64,000 bases of DNA from Solen grandis (taxonomy: Eukaryota; Mollusca; Bivalvia; Adapedonta; Solenidae), in NCBI GenBank assembly GCA_021229015.1, contig CM037792.1, positions 4,039,136 to 4,103,135 of the forward strand. The letters run 5' to 3'. The position numbers and the translations under genes are program-made. Position 1 is the first letter of the stretch, and the number at the start of each line of letters is the position of its first letter. The notes beneath the pieces are model-generated. The model saw only the letters and a list, made by a program, of their open reading frames with translations. It did not search any database and was not told the origin of the DNA. Positions 1 to 10,000 of this stretch are shown here, one piece after another.

Positions 1-77
1 TTAACAACACCGACAGTATTTCAGTCATTTGGAGACGATGTCTACTTGAGACAGAAATAATGCTGCCACACTGCAGT
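1..77 (-). repeat. tRNA-derived SINE, 3' part (split copy)
   Basis: This segment matches the tail half of the SINE seen intact at 57,166-57,446 and partly at 3,869-4,020: shared words are GACAGTATTTCAGTCATT, GATGTCTACTTGAGACAG and GCTGCCACACTGCAGT. The copy breaks off at CTGCAGT (71-77) and resumes at 2,921 after a 2.84-kb insertion. It runs off the left edge of the window. The orientation is minus because the tRNA-like head lies at about 3,125. Confidence 0.75.
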
Positions 78-279
78 CAGGCCCGGATCCAGAAATTTTC
101 TGCTGGGGGGGCCAAAATCCGAATGTGATAGGAGTGGTAGGGGGGTTCGGGGGCATTCTCCCCCGGAAAAAAAAGTTTTTAGTGTGATGGAGATGCATTC
201 TGAAGGGTATCTGGGGATAATAGTGAAGGTTTTTGTTGTTGTTGTTTTTGTTTTTTAAATCCGATATATTTGAAACTTG

Positions 280-736
280 AAGGCCTAGGTCACACTGGAA
301 AAAAAAAAATCGGTGATGTGGAAATAAACATTTTTTTTTCTACCGATGGCTCCCGATGTTTGAGCCAAAAAAAGACTGCGCAGTCCGTTGAAAAATGACA
401 ATTATTAGGCTTCGGGATTGGTCCGTTGAACAGTCACTGTTGTTTCGGCTATGACACAATAGCCTTGAGTCCCGATGTTCGGAAAAGCACCGGGGGACCT
501 CCTCCGATGATCGGCGAAGGTGCCCCGGAGTTTCACTGAGTTTGTAACATAATCGGGGTAATATCCCCGTAGATTAGGGGATCTTGCGAACCATCCTACG
601 TGTCTCGGGGAAGATTATTGAGAGTATGAAAATTTGATGGTGGAATTAAGCGACAAAGTCCAATGGCCTTTTTGACCGTCTCAGTCTAAGACTGGCCAAA
701 ACAGAAACTAATTTCTGGGTGCGCTTTTCAACCCTT

Positions 737-779
<43 letters not shown>

Positions 780-1109
780 CGGGAATGTGTCACAGAAAGG
801 CCGCCTAATATCCCCGAATGCCCCCCTGATACTTCGGCGAGACATCACAGACGCATCGGGGATTCATCGGAGGAAAAAAAATCGCGGAAGCTCCGTGAAT
901 GCTGACCGGAGCTTCTATGCGGATATTTCCCCGGCTTGTTTTCCCGATAAAACATCGAGAACACATCGGGAAAAATTTCAATGAATTCTTTTTGCAGTAC
1001 ACCCGAGGTTCCCGGTGACTCCACATGGCTCGCGACACTATTTCCATCGGGAGTGCGTATGCATCCCATCCCCGAGGCAAAAAAAAATGCCAAGTGGGAC
1101 CGAGCCTTA
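280..1109. mobile_element. Nested short-TIR element rich in TCGGGGA/CCCCGA words
   Basis: The left end AAGGCCTAGGTCACACTGG and the right end CCAAGTGGGACCGAGCCTT are imperfect inverted repeats, each followed inward by an A/T homopolymer. The interior is dense in CCCCGA, TCGGGG and CATCGGG words on both strands, giving many short spurious frames. There is no coding region. It lies wholly inside the larger transposon, so it inserted later. No target duplication is clear. Confidence 0.5.
741..774. repeat. Poly-T tract (about 34 bp)
   Basis: An uninterrupted T run inside the nested TIR element. It is low-complexity sequence that may vary in length. Confidence 0.8.
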
Positions 1110-1263
1110 AGCATTGAGCGATATAATGTTATCTTTTACCGGCGCAAAGTCATGTTATTGAATAACTGCTGTGCAATCGTATAAATTTAAATACAATTGC
1201 ATTTACAGGCTCCGATCAAAAATAAATAAAATAAAAATAACGGTGGGGGGGATGGAAGCGCTG

Positions 1264-1291
1264 GTGGTGGGGGGGGGGGGGGGGGGGGGGG
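1264..1291. repeat. Poly-G tract
   Basis: A run of more than 20 G within the transposon at 78-2,920. A matching C run occurs at about 2,890-2,904 near the other end. Such tracts are prone to length error. Confidence 0.75.
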
Positions 1292-2920
1292 AACACTGAT
1301 ATTACTGAAAGGGCATTACTTCTTCCGGGTAAGATATATGGGCTTATCTTGTATTTTCCTTCACATAACTTGGCATAAAATATTTTAATAAGGTTTCCTG
1401 AACCCCCACAAAAAGTGACTTGTGATCATTAGTTTTTGACTCAACTGTGTAAAAGACAGTTTTGTCAAAGACTGAGAAAAAAAAATCAATTTTCACGTTA
1501 AACATAATCATTTTGTCAAAATTGTGGAAAGGAATAGGTTCGACCTTAATGATATTGGCTGTCAAATTGTCGATCTGGAAGCAGTCTTCACACAGAAATT
1601 CTCAGAAAAAAAATCAGGCGCACGTTATAGGGTAGGTGTGGGCCCCTTTTGTGTGTCATTTTTTGTGTGTACATTTTTAGTTTTAGTTGAAACATTTTGT
1701 TTTTCTAAGTGTTTAATCAGTGACAAAACAAACAATAGATGTTGATATTTAATATAAAATCTTTAATATCCGTTTTATTTTGCACATAAATTGTGTATTC
1801 TGTGCATTAGTATTCATTGACTTATCAGTAACATTGAACAATAACTGATTACCTGGTTTTGATTTGAATTAGTAATCATAATCTACATATACATTGTCCC
1901 AAAATATGGTAGTTAACAATTTTCAAATTCTTCATTTCTTAATTATATTCATAAATCTAAAATACACATATTTTATAATAATTATTATTATTTTATTCTT
2001 AAATAATAAGAAAAGTGAACATGATGATGTATAGACCTACTTTTTGTATTTATATATTGAGAGAGGTTAGTTAAGAAGAATTTAACTGCTTCGTTAAAAT
2101 AATACTTACAAGTTATGTAAAAATAGTATGCTGATGCCATTTAGAAACACAACCACATTTCTGATAAAAGTTTAATTTACATGGCTAGCGATAGGTATGC
2201 AATCTTCCCTGCAGAATAGCTTTTTAATTTTTTTTTTCCAAAACAAAATCGGCAATTTTCATACCTGAAAATTGCCCGCTTTTAATTCAAGATTTAAAAT
2301 TTTATAGATGTAGAGAAAAGTGAATTAAAAAATTTCGTTGATCAGATTTAGTCAAAGTTACTTGTTAAATCAATAATTTCTTTGGGCTCTAGTGAAAATA
2401 TTTCGATAGCAATTACATTTTAATGTCCATCTTAGTTGTTGTTTTTTAGTGGCTAATTTTATACTAATCGATTTTTATGCTATTTCCTAAACAACACCTG
2501 TCTAGAATAGTTTTACTGATATAAATTTTTGAAATTGCCTATTTTTCTTCAATCATTAGATCGCTCGGCAGACGAGATGTCCTTAGGTATCACTCGACAA
2601 TAGCCTGTGAATCAGTGAAGGTGTCAATCAATTTGCATACACAGTAACCTTAAACACATGCTTATCACTAAGTCATGGATGACTGCCGATTCGGATTATA
2701 CCTACACATTAACAGCAGGGGGCCATAAGGCAATAGGAGTCTGGCTAGTCAGGTTATTATGCGGTTGGTTCAGTATGGGGGCCAACGATGGGAATTTCTC
2801 TAGACAGCTCAAACATTATGTAATCAATGGATTTTATAGCCTAGAAAAAATGTATAACCAGGGCAGCTGGGGGGGCCACGGCCCCTGCGCCCCCCCCCCC
2901 CCCCGGTGAATCCGGGCCTG

Positions 2921-3128
2921 CTGCAGTATCACGCCGTAAGCATGTGGCATGATACCGCATCCAGTCACATTATACTGACACCACGGGCCAACCAGTCCTG
3001 CAACTACCCTTATATGCTGAGCATCAAGCAAAGGGAGCTATACCAGTACCATTTTTACGACTTTGGTATGTCGCGGCCGGGGACCGAACCCACAACTCCC
3101 GCTCCCGGGGCGGACGCTCTATAACCAC
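2921..3128 (-). repeat. tRNA-derived SINE, head part (split copy)
   Basis: This continues the SINE interrupted at position 77. On the minus strand the head at about 3,125 down to 3,060 has a tRNA-like A box (GAGTGGTTATAGAGCG) and B box (GGGTTCGGTCCCCGG). The body, with ATGCTGAGCATCAAGCAAAG and CACATTATACTGACACC on the + strand, is shared with the copies at 9,795, 3,869 and 57,166. The A/B box layout indicates RNA polymerase III transcription of the ancestral copy. Confidence 0.75.
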
Positions 3129-3868
3129 TCATAATATTTTAAAGCAGGGTCTCTTGATTACTGTATATATAAAGACCCTGTAAATAAAATCATAATACAT
3201 ATTTACAGTAAATACATAATTTCAATTTTACCAGAAAATGATAGCGATTTTTTAATATTTAAGGAGAAGAAACTCTACGTAACTATAGAGATAGGTATTC
3301 TAAATAAATAACATGCATGTCGAAAAATGGAAATTTAAATCAGTCATGTAGTTCTCTTAACTTCTGAAACATTCTTTGTGTTGAATTCTTTCGTTCCCTT
3401 CCCTTTTTTTAAAGAAGGGTGTGCCGGGATACGCGTGCACAAAACACGTGCAACTTTTTTGGGGGATAGTGAAAGGTAAATTGCGGGAAAAAGCAATAAA
3501 AAAGAATGACCCTGTTATATGCACTAGAAATTCGGCAAAATTTCCAAACCTAAACTTGCGAAATTTTAAAATTTTAAATTTTAAAATCTTAATATTTCAA
3601 ATACGCCTTTTATAAAGTCGTTAGTGGTTCACTATAAAAAGTTTTACTAAAGCACCTTTCACGACAATCCAGATTATTTTCGTTCTTTGCTGACGCGGGA
3701 AATGTTTCAGCGTGTTTTTTTGGTGCCGAAAATTATCGGAAGAACCGGGAAAACCTGAAAATACACGAGAATCGACCTGAAGGTCAATATTTGGAATCTC
3801 AGTTAAAATTATGGAGTTGTGCATTTCAGATAATATAGACACACATCATAATTTTGTGTGTTTGTTTG
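3129..3868. other. No gene seen
   Basis: AT-rich sequence with short chance frames only. I see no splice-bounded conserved peptide, RNA gene or clear repeat end. Confidence 0.5.
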
Positions 3869-4020
3869 ATTGGTTTAACGTCCCACCGACAGTATTTCAG
3901 TCATTGGAAACGATGTCTACTTGAGACAGATATAGCGCTGCCACACTGCAGTATCACTCCGTAGACATGTGGCATGAGCCCACACCCAGTCACATTATCC
4001 TGACACTGGGCCAACCAGAT
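3869..4020 (-). repeat. tRNA-derived SINE, head-truncated copy
   Basis: It contains the same words as the other copies: CACCGACAGTATTTCAGTC, CGATGTCTACTTGAGACAG, GCTGCCACACTGCAGT, then the CACATTATCCTGACAC segment. The tRNA-like head is missing, as expected for a 5'-truncated retroposed copy on the minus strand. It supplies the uninterrupted CTGCAGT site used to interpret the insertion at 78. Confidence 0.75.
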
Positions 4021-5594
4021 CCGGTGGATCCGCCGTTACCATCTGGACACATTTCCCTTCCATTTCGCTGTTTTAGATCCTTTCGCGTAATTCGACTTCC
4101 GGTTAATATGGCGCAAGATTTAAAGATTTGTAAACACCAGTCACACATTCGAGTATTTCTTTTAGTAGATCATTTGCTAAGAATTTGAAACCTGACAAAT
4201 AAGGTGAATCGATGCTACATGTTTGCTATATTAATCCTAAGATTAATAATATGTCACTTTTTCTAGTCAGCGTATAGATCGAAATTAAAAGATCAGGTCT
4301 ATTGAGACTATTCTAAAAAATCTAAATTGAGCTGTGTCCTGAAGTACCTAGTTCTCGCCAGCTTAAGAAGTAATTGCAAGAAAAATGAACAAAATAATCC
4401 CTCGGTTTTGTAATAAATATTTAATTAAATGCATCAATATTTTCCCTTCAAATGTAATAAATTGTCAATGGTAACTGAAAACATTTAAAAAAACAACTGT
4501 CAAAAATAATATTTCTAAAATGGCGTCTAGAGTTCTCAACAGTGAAGTCAAAATGAGTCTATAATGGGTATGCTGCACACATAGAGACAAAATCTATAAA
4601 CAACAGTTCCATTTAAGTTCTGGGTACTTCCTAACAGCACAGATTGGTGTGCAAAATTTAAGATGAACCAAATGAGACCAAGAAGGCAAGATCCACTATC
4701 ACACTCGTCCATTTTAATTTTTATCATAGGATGTCCTCCCAGTTTTGTAACTGGGAGTACAATTGCTATTTTTCCTTAACTATAGAGTCAGTCCCTACTA
4801 TTTTGAGAGTGCATGGCCTTTTTTTTTTGGGGGGGGGGGGGGGTAAAAGACCATCTACAGGGGTAAATGGGCATGATGTTTTATAATTATCAGGAGTGAA
4901 TTTTGCGATCACATTAATAATTACTATGGCTGTAAATGACTTCCGTACCTAATATTGTTGAGAAGTGAATTCACAATCAAACATACACAATTTTAAGAAC
5001 AGTGGTGGTTGACATAAGTCAGTCATCATCTGCTTGCTGAGCGCTTTTATTCTGTACATGCTTGTCGTTAAAAATATATGAATTAACTATTCTATGATCC
5101 TTTGTGTAGAAGAAATGTCAAAGTGAAAAATGACTAGTATTAAGAAAATATGGCTTTGGTCAATCCTGACAGCCAAATAACCCATCTTCTAATCAATTGT
5201 GCATGTGCAGTGCAGATATTGAACAAAAACAGGCAGAATCCAACATAGACAGTAACAGTCCCTGTCTGTCGAAAGTAAGAAAAATAAAACTGCTTACTTT
5301 CCATTCCATATGCACATTTACATCAATATTAAAAGGGATTTGAACACAAATTGTATTTCAGTGTAATCCCCCCCCCCCACAAGCTTTTGGATGATTTGGG
5401 GGGAAATCCCCCATAAATTTTGAATCCTTGATTAAGTTGAATAGACACTGATATGAAGGTGTAGCCTAGGATATTGTACACAATTCAGGAAAAAACAGCA
5501 ATTGTACCACTTGTTTCAAAACTCAGTGAGAAACCTACCATTCTAGAAAAACTACAACTTGGAGTAAATAATTAACTTGCATTTATATCATTAG
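4021..5594. other. No gene seen; low-complexity patches
   Basis: AT-rich intergenic sequence. A T/G homopolymer pair lies at about 4,820-4,843 and a C run at about 5,370. No conserved coding exon or structured RNA is visible. Confidence 0.5.
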
Positions 5595-5740
5595 AGTGTG
5601 TGCCAACTTCCAAGTGGTAACATTCATGATTGTGTATCTGGTTGGGTTGTTATAGGTTCGAATCCTGTTTGGGGCAACAATCTTTCATGGCTCTCCCAGG
5701 AGCCAAGTTCTTGTCCAATCCAGGAAACTCTAAGAGGGAT
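5595..5740 (+). repeat. Possible diverged tRNA-derived SINE fragment
   Basis: An RNA polymerase III B-box-like word GGTTCGAATCC lies at about 5,656, preceded at tRNA-like distance by a degenerate A-box-like stretch. It is followed by GGAGCCAAGTTCTTGTCCAA. It differs from the main SINE of the window. The call rests mainly on the B box. Confidence 0.3.
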
Positions 5741-5794
5741 TCAATTAAAAATTTGTTTCCCAACTGATATAAAGATTTATTAAATTAAGTTTGT

Positions 5795-6570
5795 TTTTAG
5801 CTCACCTGAGCACAACATACTCAAGATGCGCTTTTGTGATCACCCTACGTTTGTCGTCATGTGTTGTACGCTGTGTGTCGTCAACAATTTGCTTTAAACG
5901 TCTTCTCCTCTGAAATCGCTGAACAGAATTTGATTAAACTTGGCAGGGATGATCATTGGGTGATCCTTCACAAAAGTTGCTAAAATAAACTTGATCCATT
6001 TAGAACTCTTGTTGCACTGTCAACAAAAAGAAAAAAAAATGAAAACTTAAAAAATCATCTTCAAAATTACTGGCCAGATTTCAAAATGTTTTGATACAGA
6101 TGTTCCTTGGGTAACCCCCTACCAAGATTGCCAAAATTATTCCGATCTGTTAAAAATCATGGTCACCAGGGGTAGAGCATATTTGCTTTAAACTACCCTC
6201 TACCAAAACTGCGCAAACAAAGCTGATCCCTTGAAAATTCAGCTTCTTAGGGATTATTTAGAAAGTAAACTTACACAAACCTAATGGCAATACATGTATT
6301 AATGACTATTATCTTGCCAAGGCTGACTTGGTATTGGACCACTCATAATCTCCAATCATGGCCCTTGAATTATAAAAAATGTCATATTTAACTTTGTTTG
6401 CATTCTAGCATCCACATTTATGAAGCAGTCTTGATCAGATGTATACATAGTGTTAATAAACAAAGGATTATTATGCCTTGTATGGGAGATATGGTCCATA
6501 ATACTTCAGGTTGCCTTTAGAGCAGTGGTACTCAGGTGAGTGATATAGGGCCATTATGGCCCTCTTGTTT
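5795..6570 (+). repeat. Hairpin-headed repeat, AGCTCACCTGAGCA family
   Basis: It starts with TTTTAGCTCACCTGAGCAC and ends with ACTCAGGTGAGTGATATAG then GGGCCATTATGGCCC, so the first and last segments are inverted relative to each other (CTCACCTGAG / CTCAGGTGAG). The interior has repeated phrases about a ligand-free AT-rich core (ATTGCCAAAATTATTCC-like). No ORF. Partial relatives lie at about 8,340 and 37,812. Confidence 0.6.
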
Positions 6571-6951
6571 TATTTGCCAGTATATTCAATTTGTTGAATG
6601 TGGGCAGTTACCAGAAGTTATCTATATAAAAATTTGCTCCTGTGATTCTATAAAAAATAAATAAATATGCGGAGCAGATTTCAATAGAAATTAATGTTAA
6701 AGTTCTAATCCAGGACCTTTATTCCTTCAAGTTTTTTTGTAGGACTCACAAAGCCTGAGTAAAAATCAGGTAGTCTCAAGCTTTTGGACTAACACTTTAA
6801 CATTTTTAGCAGACTGTCATTGCTATTGTCGTTATTTTAGTAACTGTAGTCTTAGTATCACTGATTATAATCCCCTACCCCATTAATGAGAATTCTCAAT
6901 GAGAAAAAAAAACAAAACTTTTCTTTGTCATACATTTCCAGCAAGTGCAAA

Positions 6952-7032
6952 ATGGTCAAAAGGGAAAAACTGTTAGAGATTTTGAAAAATCCAATTGCAG
7001 CTGCAACTGATATTATAGATTTTGTTACGGAG
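6952..7032 (+). CDS. NCAPG2: NCAPG2-like exon 1 (start codon)
   Basis: The exon begins at ATG (MVKREKLLEILKNP...) and ends TTT GTT ACG GAG before gtaagt, phase 0 and 27 codons. A pyrimidine-rich tract ending in cag at about 6,941 just upstream suggests a 5' UTR intron. The start is chosen by similarity to the short basic N terminus (MEKRE...) of vertebrate NCAPG2. Confidence 0.7.
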
Positions 7033-10000
7033 GTAAGTGAACCAGATGCTGAAGAATTCATTCATTGTATGTAAAAGAAATCATTTTATGATTGAGCCTG
7101 AAACTGAATATCAAAGTTGTAATGAAATGTTTACCAATCAAGAAACTACCATTGTCAAAAGAAATAAACTTTTTGCTCATCTGCAACAGAGTGAAAACTA
7201 AGCTATATTTTTGAATACTTTTAGCTTAAATAACATTTTTTTTTTAATTTGTTAAACATAAAAACAACAGCAAATTTAACCTCTTACATCATATAGACTC
7301 GTTTTGATGCATTGGCAAACAGCAGAGAGCTGTCTGATCTGGGTCTTCTCTGTTTGCTTAAACAATATTGTAGCTCAGATATTACACAGTCTGCAGAGCT
7401 AAAAAATCTATGGTTTCATATTTAAAGTTTTGTTAACCCTTTCCCTCATATAGACTCATTTTGACACCCTCAGTAGGTATCACATAAAGCCTGATCTGCA
7501 GAACACCACAGTTAAACCGTACCAAATTTAATTATAAAGTCCTCATTTCCAGACCACTGAGGAGCAGCGAACAGCATAAAACCTGATCAGCCTGTGAGTT
7601 ACTCGCAGGCTGATCTGGTTTTATGCTGATGCATAGGTCTTTTCATGGTGTCCTCTATGAGGGAAAGGGTTAACCAATATTCATGAAGTCGTAAATTTAT
7701 GAAGTAATGGGTTAAAGAGGATTGAAAGTATAAGTTAACATCTTTTTCAGTGTAAGGCAGATGGAAATGCCTGCTTATCTGAGACATTTGGGAGCTGCAG
7801 TAAGAAGCAGATACAATATATCTGGGAGAGAACAGCAGAGGTCTTCTCGTCTATCCTTTCATCTGTAATTATAATTCTTCTTAGTCTTTACCTTTTCTTA
7901 AAGTTTATTTTATAAAAACAGAATTCACTTGTTTCAGACTTATTATACACTTAAAAGTTAAATACAACCGCAAGTTTTGTCATCATTTTATGTATTCTTA
8001 ATCATTGCCATATTATTCAATTGTAAGTTACCGTAAAAAATTTCTCCTCTACAATGGCCAGGACACCTCCCAATATTCAGAAAAATCTCTTGACAGATCT
8101 GCATGTCATGAATCGGGACATTTGAGATTAAGGTTTCCTTCAAATCAAACATTTTAATTTCAGTATTAAGGTTGCCTGTGATATTTAAATTTGGGGTAGG
8201 CTTATTACTTCCCTCTTTTCCAAAACAAGGGAATGAAAGTGAAGAACATATTGTCCAGTTTATCAGCCTTTGCTTTCCTAAGCTGCCTAAATGAAAGAAA
8301 GTCTCCTTGTCAATATTTTGCTAAATTGGACCTTTTTTTGGCTCAGCCGCTTCACCTGAGCACATGTGCTCAGGTTAAGCTATGTGATAGGTCTATGTCT
8401 GGCATACATTGTGCAATGTATATTGTCAACAATGCTTTTTAACACCTAGAGGCCCTAATTTTATGCCTAGTCTTCATGAAACTTGGTCAGAATGCTTGTC
8501 TTCATGCTATCTCTGATTAGTTTTATTTGGGTCATATGGAGGTAAAAATTAGGTCACTATCTCAAATCTTTGAAAACTTTGTGACCACAAAAAAGGCCAC
8601 GTTTTTCACCAAGCTTCATAAAAGTTTTTCGAATGTTTGTCTGCAACACCATTGCAAATCGTGGTCAAAAAAGAAAATGTATGTCGACATGAATGAAATC
8701 CTATCTGGATCATGTGGGGTCAAAAAGTAGGTCATCAGGGCAGATCTTAGAAGAAGAAAAAACTGAACACTCCAGATGCCATATCTTTCGCTCAAACTTC
8801 ATGGAAGTTGGTCAGAATGATTGTCTGTGAATGAAATCTTGGTTGGGTAACTGTGATTTCACATTGTTGAAACTTTATTAGATGGATTTCAAAAGCAATA
8901 TAAATATATGTAATAGTCACTGTTTATTAAAACATGATGTCTCTACATCAAATTGGGAAGATTTATACAATAACCTTCTAGCTTTTGGAATATAATAGCT
9001 GAGTACTGGCTATAAAAACAGCTGACCCCCCTCCCCGAAAATATATGTTCATATTTTGGAGTTTCAGGATTCAAAATTATGCTCCCATACTCACTAATGC
9101 GAGTGGAATTTTAAGAAATGCTAGTTTCAATTTCATGTACTTGCATTTTTAAAAAATTTGAAACTTAAAAATGTTCATTTAGCAAGTAAAAAAATTACTG
9201 CTTCCTAAAATAAGCAAGTGCAACTTCTTGCTAGATTCAAGTCCTGAGTTTGGGCAGTATATTAGGGGTATTCATTGCCTTCAGTCAGGATTTTCCCTGG
9301 TACACAAAATTGCCCATTTTGACCCTCAAATTGCATACATTTCAAAATTTGTCTATTTTTATAATATCATAAAGTATATACATATAAGAAGGGGTAAATT
9401 CTCCCCCATTTGAAAATATCAAGGGGAAACCTGAGTCATTTAAGTTCATTGATAGCTCTAGTTGCCTCATTTTTCCCCCTTTCAGGTTCAGCATCCCTGT
9501 GAGAATATCGACTCCCATTTGTCAGAAGTGATCAAAAGTTTGGTTGCCATGGTAATTGCAGTTATACAGAAGGATGCTGACATTTGTGATGAGCTCATTC
9601 AGCTAGCGGGCCTTTTACAGGGTGCATTTTTAATTCTTATGAAGTAGTTTAAAGCCATGTTATTGTGTAAAATTTATTTTCAGCTAATATTCACACTATT
9701 TCAATACCCATTGATTGTTCTAGTTAATCAATTACTGTGTCATCATGACATTGAACGTGACCTTGACCTAGTAACTAATATCATGCTTTAGGCAGACAAG
9801 TGACATGAAGCCATGAGCCACATTATCTTGAAAATGGGACAAGCAGTACTTTAAATTATTTACTCTTATGCTGAGCACTAAGCAAGGGAGATATATCAAA
9901 ATACCATTTTTCAACAATTTATGTGTCATGACTGGGGATCATTTCCATGACATCAGTTACGGACATATGCATTTCCATGACATCAGTTACGGACATATGC

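Larger units (their letters stand above)
78..2920. mobile_element. Non-autonomous TIR DNA transposon inserted in a SINE
   Basis: The left end reads CAGGCCCGGATCCAG and the right end TCCGGGCCTG, so the termini are inverted repeats (CAGGCCCGGAT). A 7-bp direct repeat CTGCAGT lies immediately outside both ends (71-77 and 2,921-2,927), and the uninterrupted SINE copy at 3,948 has this word once, so it is a target-site duplication. No transposase reading frame is present: the interior is AT-rich with a poly-G run and contains a second nested element at 280-1,109. The CAGG start fits hAT-type ends, but hAT duplications are normally 8 bp, so I leave the superfamily open. Confidence 0.7.

Noticed and set aside
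787..1184. Several overlapping frames at the left edge
   Set aside because: They fall in a CCCCGA/TCGGGG-rich non-autonomous element; no frame shows a conserved protein and they overlap on both strands.
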